From NCBI GenBank assembly GCA_016207475.1, contig JACQPM010000136.1:1-30077 (forward strand): a stretch of DNA of 30,077 nucleotides, in the 5' to 3' direction. The stretch comes from Methanobacteriota archaeon. GTDB lineage: Archaea; Hydrothermarchaeota; Hydrothermarchaeia; Hydrothermarchaeales; JACQPM01. Position numbers and translations under genes: made by a program. Every line of letters starts with the position of its first letter. The first letter of the stretch is position 1. Below, one piece after another: positions 5,972 through 12,033 of this stretch. The notes under the pieces are model-generated. The model searched no databases, was not told the DNA's origin, and was given only the letters and a program-made list of their open reading frames with translations.

Positions 5972-6047
5972 GCCCATTGGAGCCCATAAACGTCCTTTTA
6001 TACAAAGGGTTGTCTGGGCAATTTTTATCCCCTCTTGAGCCCATTGG
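5972..6047 (+). promoter_or_regulatory. promoter of the Met-rich protein with a repeated GCCCATTGG element
   Basis: The sequence gcccattgg occurs at 5972-5980 and again at 6039-6047. Between them are two TATA-like elements, ccttttatac (5994-6003) and aatttttatc (6020-6029); the second is about 36 bases before ATG 6064. The ribosome binding site is GAGGTGAT at 6053-6060. The downstream copy covers the likely transcription start, a place where a bound protein would repress. The 147 bases between the SHOCT gene and this ATG hold no gene that I can see. Confidence 0.4.
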
Positions 6048-6063
6048 GGGGTGAGGTGATCAG

Positions 6064-6369
6064 ATGGAGAAGAAGTTCGTCCTGCTGGGTGTCGCCCTGG
6101 CCTTGGTATTGGCTGGCAGCGTCTATGCGATGGGACCGCAGGGGCCGATCTGGAGTACCGGAGCAGACTCCGACTACATGGCTGGTATGGGCAGCGAGGA
6201 TATGGCGGCCCATATGAAGGACCCCGCTATGCAGAAGCATATGGGGGAGATGGGCCTGACCGAGGAGCAGGTGGAGGAGATGGTCGAGGGCTGCACCAGC
6301 ATGATGGAGGGGATGATGGGGAGCACGAAGAAGGCTGCCTATGGGATGATGGGCAGCGGGATGATGTAG
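6064..6369 (+). CDS. secreted Met-rich protein, possible copper-binding
   Basis: This 101-residue protein has a signal peptide (residues 1-22, ending SVYA). The remaining roughly 79 residues include about 17 methionines, arranged as MM pairs and HM/DM/EM steps (AHMKD, KHMGEMG, SMMEGMMG, YGMMGSGMM), with two histidines and one cysteine. Met-rich exported proteins commonly bind Cu(I) or Ag(I) outside the cell. Its position in an island with a copper ATPase and a TRASH regulator fits metal buffering, but binding itself is inferred. The centre (LTEEQVEEMVEGC) looks helical. The next gene starts 7 bases after the stop. Confidence 0.72.
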   Translation: MEKKFVLLGVALALVLAGSVYAMGPQGPIWSTGADSDYMAGMGSEDMAAHMKDPAMQKHMGEMGLTEEQVEEMVEGCTSMMEGMMGSTKKAAYGMMGSGMM

Positions 6370-6376
6370 GCGAGAG

Positions 6377-6856
6377 ATGAGACCGGCCCTGTTCCTAGTC
6401 CTCTTGGCGGTCCTTGGTATAGGGATAGGGTTTTTGGCCCTCACCCTATCCAGAGGCCCTGAGCCCCAGCCCATCCAGGATATCGCCAGCGCCCTCACGC
6501 AGAGGGATGCGGGGCAGGGTGGGGTGACCATTTCTGTCGTTTACGCCACTCCCGAGTACTTCAACGCCAGGGGGGAGGCCGAGAAGGCGCAGGAGTACGA
6601 GCTCGACAAGTACCTCGTCTTCACCGTCGCCATGGACACCCATTCGGTAGATCTATCGCCGTACAAGATGGAGGCGATTACCTTCCTCAGGGACGGGAAT
6701 GGGAAGGAGTACCCTGCCAAGGACTGGAGGGCCCTGAGCGACTCCTCCCACCACAGGTCCGGGGTGGTGAGATTCCAGAAGATCGAAGGGAAGGCCCTGG
6801 AGGTCGTGATAAAGGGCGTCGCTGGCGAGGAGGAGAGGGTCTTCAGGTGGCCCTGA
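6377..6856 (+). CDS. exported or membrane-anchored beta-rich protein, unknown
   Basis: This 159-residue protein has an N-terminal helix (about residues 4-24) that is a signal peptide or anchor, a linker, and a compact domain from about residue 48. The motif VAMDTHSVDLSPY followed by FLRDGNGKEY, W and SSHHRSGVVRF looks like an immunoglobulin- or cupredoxin-like beta fold with a His pair that could bind metal. I have seen this DTHSVDL...HHR pattern only in unassigned exported proteins. It follows the Met-rich gene by 7 bases, so it is likely a partner in the same extracellular metal module. Confidence 0.65.
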   Translation: MRPALFLVLLAVLGIGIGFLALTLSRGPEPQPIQDIASALTQRDAGQGGVTISVVYATPEYFNARGEAEKAQEYELDKYLVFTVAMDTHSVDLSPYKMEAITFLRDGNGKEYPAKDWRALSDSSHHRSGVVRFQKIEGKALEVVIKGVAGEEERVFRWP

Positions 6857-6872
6857 TTCTGGAGGTGATATC

Positions 6873-7085
6873 ATGAGCAGCTGTTGCGGTGGGGGTTCGC
6901 CCAAGGGGAAGAGAGGAGAAGAGGAGAAAGCCCAGGCGATACGAAATCCTGAAAGCACGCCAGAGCACGAGGGACATGACCATGCCGGATGCGGGATGGA
7001 AGGCGGCCTCATGAAGTGGCTCCTCCTGGGCCTCTTGATATACCTGGCCGTATCCTACGTTAGATCTACTGGGCCGTCCCTGTGA
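6873..7085 (+). CDS. small Cys/His-rich single-span membrane protein
   Basis: The 70 residues comprise an N-terminal MSSCCGGGSPKGKRG, a charged linker, a HEGHDHAGCGM cluster (about residues 32-42) and one membrane helix (about 46-63). The CC pair and the H/D/C cluster look like soft-metal ligands on one side of the membrane. A very strong ribosome binding site GGAGGTGAT (6861-6869) precedes the ATG with 3-base spacing. It is the last gene of the 6064 operon. It resembles small membrane peptides seen with mercury and copper genes, but I cannot assign a family. Confidence 0.65.
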   Translation: MSSCCGGGSPKGKRGEEEKAQAIRNPESTPEHEGHDHAGCGMEGGLMKWLLLGLLIYLAVSYVRSTGPSL

Positions 7086-7206
7086 GACCCTTCAGAAAGG
7101 ATAGTGATCTAGTTTGTAGGAGGAAAAGCGCTATATCCCAACTGCTCGATCTGCCCTCCACAAAAGCAAGAGCTATTAGCAGGACTGTGTAAGAAGGAAG
7201 CGAGCC

Positions 7207-8793
7207 ATGGTTAGAGTGATCAAAAAAGATCGGGAGTATTACCAATGCGAAGCGTGCGGCCTCCAGTTCATCGAGATGGAGTGGGCAGAAAAATGCGAGG
7301 CCTGGTGCAGGGAACACCAGAATTGCAATATTGATATTACGGCGCATGCGGCCAAATCCGAAAATGGATCAGAAGAAAAATCAACTGTTAAGAAAAGTGC
7401 AGGGGTTCTCACAGCGCTGTTTTATGGGTCCATCGGCCTAGCCGCCTCCCTCGGTCTGGCCCTGGCTTTTTACTGGAGCCTCCGCCTGAACACTGGCATC
7501 ATCGGTCTCGTCACGATGACGAGGGGCGTCCCGCTATATTTCTGGCCCTACGTCCTACTCACCCTCGGCACCGTCGCCCTCTTTGGCGTGAATTTATCCC
7601 TTATCGCATACCGCTGGAGGAGGTTCGGCCCACCCACATTGGTTAGACAGGGCGGAGTCGGAGCAGGAGCCATAGTGGGGACATTCGCCTCCGCCTGCCC
7701 TGTCTGCGGTGCCACATTCCTCTCGGCCATCGGTTTAGCCGGAGGGCTGGCCGCCTTCCCGCTCTACGGACTGGAGTTGAAGGCCCTCTCCTTCGGGCTG
7801 ATGGTGCTGGCGTTGTGGCTCAGCACAAGGGATACCAAGGAAGCAGGGTGCAGCGGGGGCGCATGCCCCTCCCCCCGTGACGCCTCCTTCCGGAGAAACG
7901 AGCTACCATGGTTCCTCGCCGTCCTTGCCCTCATCGCCGCCCTCGCGTTCGTAGGTTGGGGGATGCTGAAGCCCGACCTCGTAGCCGCAGGGGCTCTGCA
8001 CGACGAGGGCGTGAGCAGAGGATTCTTTGAGGAGGCTGTGGCCGCGGTCCAGCCGGAGGGGGGCTTCAGGAGCAGGATTGTGCTGGGAGATAGCGTCGTG
8101 AGGCTGGCCGAGCTCGGCGTGATCGACCGCGGGAAGTTCGAGGCCCTCTACGGGGAAGAGGGACTTCCGGATGGGTTGAAAGATGTGCTCACGAAGCCGT
8201 CCAGCGAACCAATACTCCTAACTGAAGAGAACGCGAACGTGTACCTGAACCTCCTCTGGCCCCTGGGGCTCGCGAACTACATGCCTTCCAATGAGGAGAG
8301 CCCGATGAACGGGAGTAGACTCTTCGACTTCGCCTCCACCGGTGGCTGGACGTTGGGCCGGGAGGAGAATGGGGGGGCGTACTTCAACAGAATCAGGATA
8401 GTAGAGCTCACGCCGGAAGAGGAGGCCCTGGTGGTGAAGATAGCTCAGCGTACCTATCGTCCGTGCTGCAACAACCCCACCCTCTTCCAGGACTGTAACC
8501 ACGGCTCTGCCCTCCTGGGATTACTGGAGCTGGGCGCCTCCCAGGGGTTGACAGAGGAGGAGCTCTATAGGGAGGCGCTGGCCTTCAACTCCTTCTGGTT
8601 CCCCCGCAACTACGTCGCCACCGCCGTCTATTTCAAGGCTGTGAAGAACACCGACTGGGAGGATGCGGACCCAAGGCTCGTGATGAGCGAGTATTACTCC
8701 AGCGTCAGTGGGTGGTATACGAACGTCTACAGGCCGTTGAGCGAGCTGGACCTCCTCCCCCAGGCCCGGAGCGGGGCTGGATGTGGAGTATAG
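7207..8793 (+). CDS. 528-residue multi-domain protein: zinc-ribbon-like N terminus, membrane core, Cys-rich C-terminal domain
   Basis: Residues 11-43 form a metal-binding module YQCEACGLQF...WAEKCEAWCREHQNC (C14, C17, C30, C34, H37, C40), known as a stand-alone domain in archaea. About four membrane helices follow (about 65-90, 112-134, 150-178, 186-205), with CPVC (C164, C167) inside a helix, a CSGGAC loop (C215, C220) and another helix (234-253). The C-terminal domain (about 260-528) carries YRPCCNNPTLFQDCNHGSA (C420, C421, C430, H432) and a conserved-looking FNSFWFPRNY. I recognise the C-terminal pattern only as an uncharacterised family. The paired cysteines suggest metal or thiol-redox chemistry across the membrane. 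Its own promoter may include gctatatccc (7129-7138). The 121 bases before it hold no gene. Confidence 0.7.
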   Translation: MVRVIKKDREYYQCEACGLQFIEMEWAEKCEAWCREHQNCNIDITAHAAKSENGSEEKSTVKKSAGVLTALFYGSIGLAASLGLALAFYWSLRLNTGIIGLVTMTRGVPLYFWPYVLLTLGTVALFGVNLSLIAYRWRRFGPPTLVRQGGVGAGAIVGTFASACPVCGATFLSAIGLAGGLAAFPLYGLELKALSFGLMVLALWLSTRDTKEAGCSGGACPSPRDASFRRNELPWFLAVLALIAALAFVGWGMLKPDLVAAGALHDEGVSRGFFEEAVAAVQPEGGFRSRIVLGDSVVRLAELGVIDRGKFEALYGEEGLPDGLKDVLTKPSSEPILLTEENANVYLNLLWPLGLANYMPSNEESPMNGSRLFDFASTGGWTLGREENGGAYFNRIRIVELTPEEEALVVKIAQRTYRPCCNNPTLFQDCNHGSALLGLLELGASQGLTEEELYREALAFNSFWFPRNYVATAVYFKAVKNTDWEDADPRLVMSEYYSSVSGWYTNVYRPLSELDLLPQARSGAGCGV

Positions 8794-8957
8794 GTAAGCA
8801 TGGATGATGGAGCTACTGCTCAAGGACGCCCTCAGGCGCTCCGCCGGGGAGGCCCATATGCCCGTGTGAAGTGCCGCGGGGGCTGATGAGATCAGAATGG
8901 GATAGTGAGGGAAGAAAACCTCTTCTCTGAGCGGTAAAATGCCCAAGACAGACCTTC

Positions 8958-9422
8958 TCAGGCCATAGGACGCTCCATCCCCCTCTCATGGCGGCCCAGG
9001 GGGACGATCATATCTTCCGTGAACTCTTCCTGGGTGGCCGGGCTATGCAAGAAGGCTACTAGGTCTCGCAGGTCATGCTCCCCCATCTCCGGGAAGGGGA
9101 CCCCCTCCTCCTCCATCATGGGCACCATACGGGGGGCGTGGTTCCACATCACCCGCGCCATGTCCATGGGGTCCATCCTGGCGTGGTCCACCATCGACAG
9201 GTCGGCCGCATCCTTCCCTCCGATCCCTCTGATGGAGTGACAGACGGCGCACCCCTTCTCCCCGAAGACCCTCATCCCGGCCTCCGGGTCTCCCCTTATG
9301 ATCTCCACCCTGCCTGCGGTGATCTTGGCGACCGTGGGCGGGGAGACTATACCTACCGCAGTCATCAGGACCACGGTAAGGAATACGGATGCGAGTGCCA
9401 CCCAAAGGACCTTCCTCTCCAT
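8958..9422 (-). CDS. membrane-anchored monohaem c-type cytochrome
   Basis: This 154-residue protein has an uncleaved or signal helix (residues 5-25) and then a class I cytochrome c domain with haem motif CAVCH (C58, C61, H62) after EAGMRVFGEKG. Downstream, VMWNHAPRMVPMMEEEGVPFPEMGEHDLRDLVAFL is the usual axial-Met region and C-terminal helix. It should carry electrons on the outer face of the membrane. A CcmD-like micropeptide is encoded 66 bases upstream on the same strand, and a Rieske protein lies further upstream, so a small electron-transfer cluster is present. No cytochrome b gene is in the window. The tail after residue 135 is rich in Met and acidic residues. The 164 bases between it and the convergent 528-residue gene show no supportable gene. 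Confidence 0.88.
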   Translation of the reverse strand: MERKVLWVALASVFLTVVLMTAVGIVSPPTVAKITAGRVEIIRGDPEAGMRVFGEKGCAVCHSIRGIGGKDAADLSMVDHARMDPMDMARVMWNHAPRMVPMMEEEGVPFPEMGEHDLRDLVAFLHSPATQEEFTEDMIVPLGRHERGMERPMA

Positions 9423-9488
9423 ATCTGCTATACCTCCCTTCCTCCCTTGAAGTTTTTATCTTATGATCCAGAGCCGAGGCAGCATGCC

Positions 9489-9611
9489 TCAAGGCTTGAT
9501 CCCAGCCTTCCTCTCCAGCTCTTCCACCCGCTTCATTATCTTGTAGTCCATGTAAGAGTGCCCTATCGCCCAGATCACTATGAGCCCTATGACATACTTC
9601 TCCCAGGCCAT
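9489..9611 (-). CDS. 40-residue CcmD-like membrane micropeptide
   Basis: The ATG at 9611 follows a strong ribosome binding site GGAGGTG with about 6-base spacing. The peptide has an aromatic start (MAWEKY), one hydrophobic span (VIGLIVIWAIGHSY), then a charged helix (KIMKRVEELERKAG). This order, a single span with an IW pair followed by a basic-acidic helix, resembles CcmD, the tiny subunit that works with CcmABC in cytochrome c maturation. Its place between the Rieske and cytochrome c genes supports this. No other ccm gene is in the window, and such short peptides are hard to assign, so I leave the symbol blank. Confidence 0.5.
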   Translation of the reverse strand: MAWEKYVIGLIVIWAIGHSYMDYKIMKRVEELERKAGIKP

Positions 9612-9645
9612 TGCCCCACCTCCGATGAGTTCTGTTCACTACCCG

Positions 9646-9656
9646 TATATAGATTT
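9646..9656 (-). promoter_or_regulatory. TATA box of the CcmD-like/cytochrome c unit
   Basis: Read on the minus strand, aatctatatac is centred about 40 bases before the ATG at 9611, leaving room for a leader with the GGAGGTG site. Confidence 0.5.
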
Positions 9657-9694
9657 TTCTTTTTGATTTCTGGAAATGGAGACTGTCCATCGGG

Positions 9695-10216
9695 TCACTT
9701 CTGGTACATGGGCAGTGACGCCACGTAATCAGGGTCATTCCAGTCCACGGCCACTATCCTCCCGCCCCTCTCCTCCAGGGCTATCTCCGGTATGGGGCTG
9801 GGCGGAGGGCCTGCCAGGACGGCGCCGGTCCTGTGGTCGAAGACGCCGTCGTGGCAGGGGCAGAAGAGGACGGGCTCCGTGACGCCGATCTTCCTCCAGC
9901 CCTCGACCCTCCAGGAGGCGGTGCACCCGAGGTGGGTGCACTTGACGGCAAAGGCCTTGTATCCCTCGGGGTGGCGCATCAGGATGGCCGGGAAGCCCTT
10001 GAAGGACCAGCGCTCCTTGAAGCCCCCCACCGGGATCTCCCCCAACCTCGCCACCTCGACGACTTCCATCCTCTCGGCCTCGCTTACGGGCCAGAGGTAC
10101 CTCAGGACCGTGGCGAGGGCGCTAGTGGAGAAGAGCGCCACGGCTGCGCCCAAGAGGTACTTCAGGAGGCCCCTCCTCTTGAGCTCTATACGTCTTTTCC
10201 TGGCATAGTCTACCAT
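9695..10216 (-). CDS. Rieske [2Fe-2S] protein
   Basis: This 173-residue protein has a twin-arginine-type leader (KRRGLLKYLLG, about residues 14-24), a membrane helix to about residue 42, then a Rieske domain with CTHLGC (C93, H95, C98) and CPCHDG (C119, C121, H122). Two Cys and two His hold the cluster, and the remaining two cysteines give the disulfide typical of high-potential bc-type Rieske proteins. The Gly-Pro loop is GPPPSP (about residues 136-141). Such proteins pass electrons from quinol to a c-type cytochrome, which lies downstream here. A cytochrome b partner is not in the window; it may be elsewhere, or the protein may serve another complex. Confidence 0.92.
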   Translation of the reverse strand: MVDYARKRRIELKRRGLLKYLLGAAVALFSTSALATVLRYLWPVSEAERMEVVEVARLGEIPVGGFKERWSFKGFPAILMRHPEGYKAFAVKCTHLGCTASWRVEGWRKIGVTEPVLFCPCHDGVFDHRTGAVLAGPPPSPIPEIALEERGGRIVAVDWNDPDYVASLPMYQK

Positions 10217-10255
10217 GATATTATATTAGTTAGTCCAGGGGAGAAATAGATTTTC

Positions 10256-10306
10256 GATTCAGAAATGAAGATTTAATCTAGAAAACTTGACATAATGTGC
10301 TGAATC
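10256..10306 (-). promoter_or_regulatory. AT-rich region before the Rieske gene with inverted repeats
   Basis: GATTCAG (10256-10262) and CTGAATC (10300-10306) form inverted arms 37 bases apart. Inside lies an 11-base palindrome, agatttaatct (10269-10279). TATA-like candidates on the minus strand are agattaaatct and aaaatctattt (about 10243-10253); the latter would start transcription near the ATG at 10216. Assignment is tentative. Confidence 0.25.
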
Positions 10307-10308
10307 TC

Positions 10309-11163
10309 TCACAGCCCCAAAAATAGCTGCAAGGAGTCGTGGAGCCCCATGGGGAGGGCGAGGACCAGGAGGAGGAGCTTCGTCAGCCAGTGGGTCTCTT
10401 CCTCCACAGGGACCTCTTTCTCCAGGTAGTACAGGACCCCCATGGCAAGGCCCAGTTTCAGGGCCACGTAGAGGAGGGGGCTGGAGCCGACGATGAACTG
10501 GGTCATGGGCTGCTCCGCGCTGTACCCCAGAGTCGAGACGGCCAGGGCCACGGCGGTGCTCTCGTAGGCGAAGCCCCAGAGGATGAGGCCGTTCTCCCTC
10601 GTCGCCGCGCCGTACCGTTGGAGGGCTAGGTACCCAAGGACGGCCAAGCCCAGCGAGACCACCAGGATCCTGAGGAAGAGGGATGGGCGGAGTCTCAGGG
10701 ATTCGCCCGAGATGGAGGTGATGTTACCCGAGGCCACTGCAACGGCATCCAAGGCGAGGAGCAGGAAGGCACCGATGGAGAGGAGGAATCCCACCCCGGT
10801 CATGGTCGCCCTATAGTCTTTCCCTAGATAGTAACCGACCAGCAGGGAAGCTAGTGCGAGAGAAGCGACCAGGAGGTAGATCCCCGGCGTGAGGAAGAGA
10901 GGGCTCGAGGGGAGAGGCCCCGCGCCCGTCAGCCTGGCGAACTCCTCCAGGGCACGCAGGAACCCTGCAAAGAAGAGGAACGGGACGGCAGCGGTGAAGA
11001 GCCCCCTGTCCATCCGCACCCCGAGGCGCCTAAGGATACGGAGAATCCCGAAGGCACCGGCTATGAGGAGGACGCCATAGGCGATGGTGTTGTAGAGGTT
11101 GTAGCCCTCATCGGTCTGGATGGGCCCGATGAAGTACCTCTGGAGGAAGTCGTAGATGCCCAT
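10309..11163 (-). CDS. DUF63 family polytopic membrane protein
   Basis: This 284-residue protein has about eight hydrophobic segments. The N terminus (MGIYDFLQRYFIGPIQ, then GYNLYNTIAYGVLL) matches the start of DUF63, a family known mainly from Euryarchaeota and without assigned function. A second conserved-looking region is FAYESTAVALAVSTLGYSAEQPM near residues 200-222, and the C-terminal end has MGLHDSLQLFLGL. It has its own TATA box (11190-11197) and an AGGAG site before the ATG. It lies between the Rieske and rhodanese genes on the same strand, each with a separate promoter, so a functional link is not shown. Confidence 0.8.
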   Translation of the reverse strand: MGIYDFLQRYFIGPIQTDEGYNLYNTIAYGVLLIAGAFGILRILRRLGVRMDRGLFTAAVPFLFFAGFLRALEEFARLTGAGPLPSSPLFLTPGIYLLVASLALASLLVGYYLGKDYRATMTGVGFLLSIGAFLLLALDAVAVASGNITSISGESLRLRPSLFLRILVVSLGLAVLGYLALQRYGAATRENGLILWGFAYESTAVALAVSTLGYSAEQPMTQFIVGSSPLLYVALKLGLAMGVLYYLEKEVPVEEETHWLTKLLLLVLALPMGLHDSLQLFLGL

Positions 11164-11189
11164 CTCCTGCTCAGGTGGAGGTCCTGGAA

Positions 11190-11198
11190 CTATAAACC
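11190..11198 (-). promoter_or_regulatory. TATA box of the DUF63 gene
   Basis: On the minus strand ggtttatag is centred about 31 bases before the ATG at 11163. Two copies of TGTTCACT (near 11203 and 11228, plus strand) flank the upstream side; their role is unknown. Confidence 0.5.
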
Positions 11199-11235
11199 TT
11201 TTTGTTCACTTTTTGCAATCGATAGGATGTTCACT

Positions 11236-11610
11236 CTAGGAGTACCCAGCTCTCCTCCAGGCCACGGCGCCGCCCTCCAGGGTATAGACGTCCCTGTAGC
11301 CCATCCCCACGAGCTTTTCGGCTGCGGCCTCGCTCATCCCTCCGCCCATGCAGTAGACGAGGATGGTCTGGCTCGTGTCTCTAGGTAGCTTATCCCTGTG
11401 CAGCTCCAGCTCGTCGTAAGGGATGAAGGCGTCGGTGCCGTCTATATGGGCCTGCTCCGGCACATGGACATCCAGGAGGAAGACATCTCTTGTCTCGAGC
11501 ATCCTGGCTGCCTCCTGGGACGGTACGCTCTTGTAGCTTACCCCCGGGCCTGCCAAACACCCGACCAACGCTAAGGCGAGGATTAAAAAAGCCTTGGTAA
11601 TGCTCTCCAC
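11236..11610 (-). CDS. rhodanese-domain lipoprotein
   Basis: This 124-residue protein has a lipoprotein-type signal (ILALALVGC, lipobox Cys at residue 18), so it is likely tethered outside the cell. A single rhodanese domain follows, with LLDVHVPEQAHIDG (residues about 45-58) and active-site Cys87 in YCMGGGMSEAAAEKL. Rhodaneses carry a persulfide on this Cys, moving sulfur to acceptors. The start codon is GTG at 11610; the TATA box about 27 bases before it predicts a leaderless mRNA. It stands between the electron-transfer genes and the copper genes; a role in extracytoplasmic sulfur or metal chemistry is inferred. Confidence 0.85.
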   Translation of the reverse strand: MESITKAFLILALALVGCLAGPGVSYKSVPSQEAARMLETRDVFLLDVHVPEQAHIDGTDAFIPYDELELHRDKLPRDTSQTILVYCMGGGMSEAAAEKLVGMGYRDVYTLEGGAVAWRRAGYS

Positions 11611-11631
11611 CTAAAGTCGATAGAGCACATA

Positions 11632-11642
11632 GCCTATAAAAG
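11632..11642 (-). promoter_or_regulatory. TATA box of the rhodanese lipoprotein gene
   Basis: Minus-strand acttttatagg is centred about 27 bases before the GTG at 11610, so transcription probably begins at the start codon itself. The divergent SHOCT promoter element begins 14 bases further on. Confidence 0.6.
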
Positions 11643-11655
11643 TTTAAGCTATTGT

Positions 11656-11686
11656 ATTTTACATAGTGGTAGGAAAAGATACATAT
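11656..11686 (+). promoter_or_regulatory. shared promoter/operator element, copy 1 (before the SHOCT gene)
   Basis: The element is attttacata, then a 6-base spacer, then ggaaaagatacatat. An almost identical copy lies at 11985-12016 before the copper ATPase. The right half looks like a BRE plus TATA box, and the left half (attttacata) is extra and could bind a regulator. The ATG at 11712 lies 25 bases after the end of the element. Confidence 0.6.
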
Positions 11687-11711
11687 GCGGTCTTGAACGC
11701 AGCAGCTTATT

Positions 11712-11939
11712 ATGGGCTATATGATGTCGTATTATGGGTATGGATGGATGCTCCTCGGGTTAGTGTTCATGGTCCTCTTCTGGGCCGCCGTCATCCTCCT
11801 CATCCTCTGGCTTTACAAGCAGCTCAAGGGCGGGGCCCCGGCTACCAGTGAGTCTGCCTTGGATATCCTCAAGAAGCGGTATGCAAAGGGTGAAATAACC
11901 AGGGAAGAATTCGAGCTGATGAGAAAGGACTTTGGGTGA
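11712..11939 (+). CDS. single-span SHOCT-domain membrane protein
   Basis: This 75-residue protein has an aromatic and Met-rich start (MGYMMSYYGYGWM), one long helix (about residues 13-36), a short linker, and a C-terminal SHOCT motif (DILKKRYAKGEITREEFELM). It parallels the SHOCT protein at 5599. It shares its promoter element with the copper ATPase gene, which starts 95 bases after its stop, so both should respond to the same signal. Met and Tyr at the outer end could contact copper; this is inference. Confidence 0.8.
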   Translation: MGYMMSYYGYGWMLLGLVFMVLFWAAVILLILWLYKQLKGGAPATSESALDILKKRYAKGEITREEFELMRKDFG

Positions 11940-11984
11940 CCCTACCACGATTTATCTTTCTCCTTGATAATTTCTCTTTGCAAA

Positions 11985-12016
11985 ATTTTACATAATGGTG
12001 TGGAAAAGATACATAT
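11985..12016 (+). promoter_or_regulatory. shared promoter/operator element, copy 2 (before the copper ATPase gene)
   Basis: The element is attttacata, a 7-base spacer, then ggaaaagatacatat, about 28 of 32 positions the same as copy 1. The TATA-like gatacatat implies transcription from about 12034, so an in-frame ATG at 11995 lies inside the promoter and is probably not used. Confidence 0.6.
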
Positions 12017-12033
12017 TCTCGCACGGAAAGTCT

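Noticed and set aside
8803..8868. Short frame MMELLLKDALRRSAGEAHMP in the gap after the 528-residue gene
   Set aside because: Only about 21 codons, without a ribosome binding site or recognisable motif; it may be chance or a gene remnant.
11203..11237. Two TGTTCACT copies (a third TGTTCAC near 9632)
   Set aside because: Short, at different distances from their genes, and expected by chance often enough; not kept as an operator.
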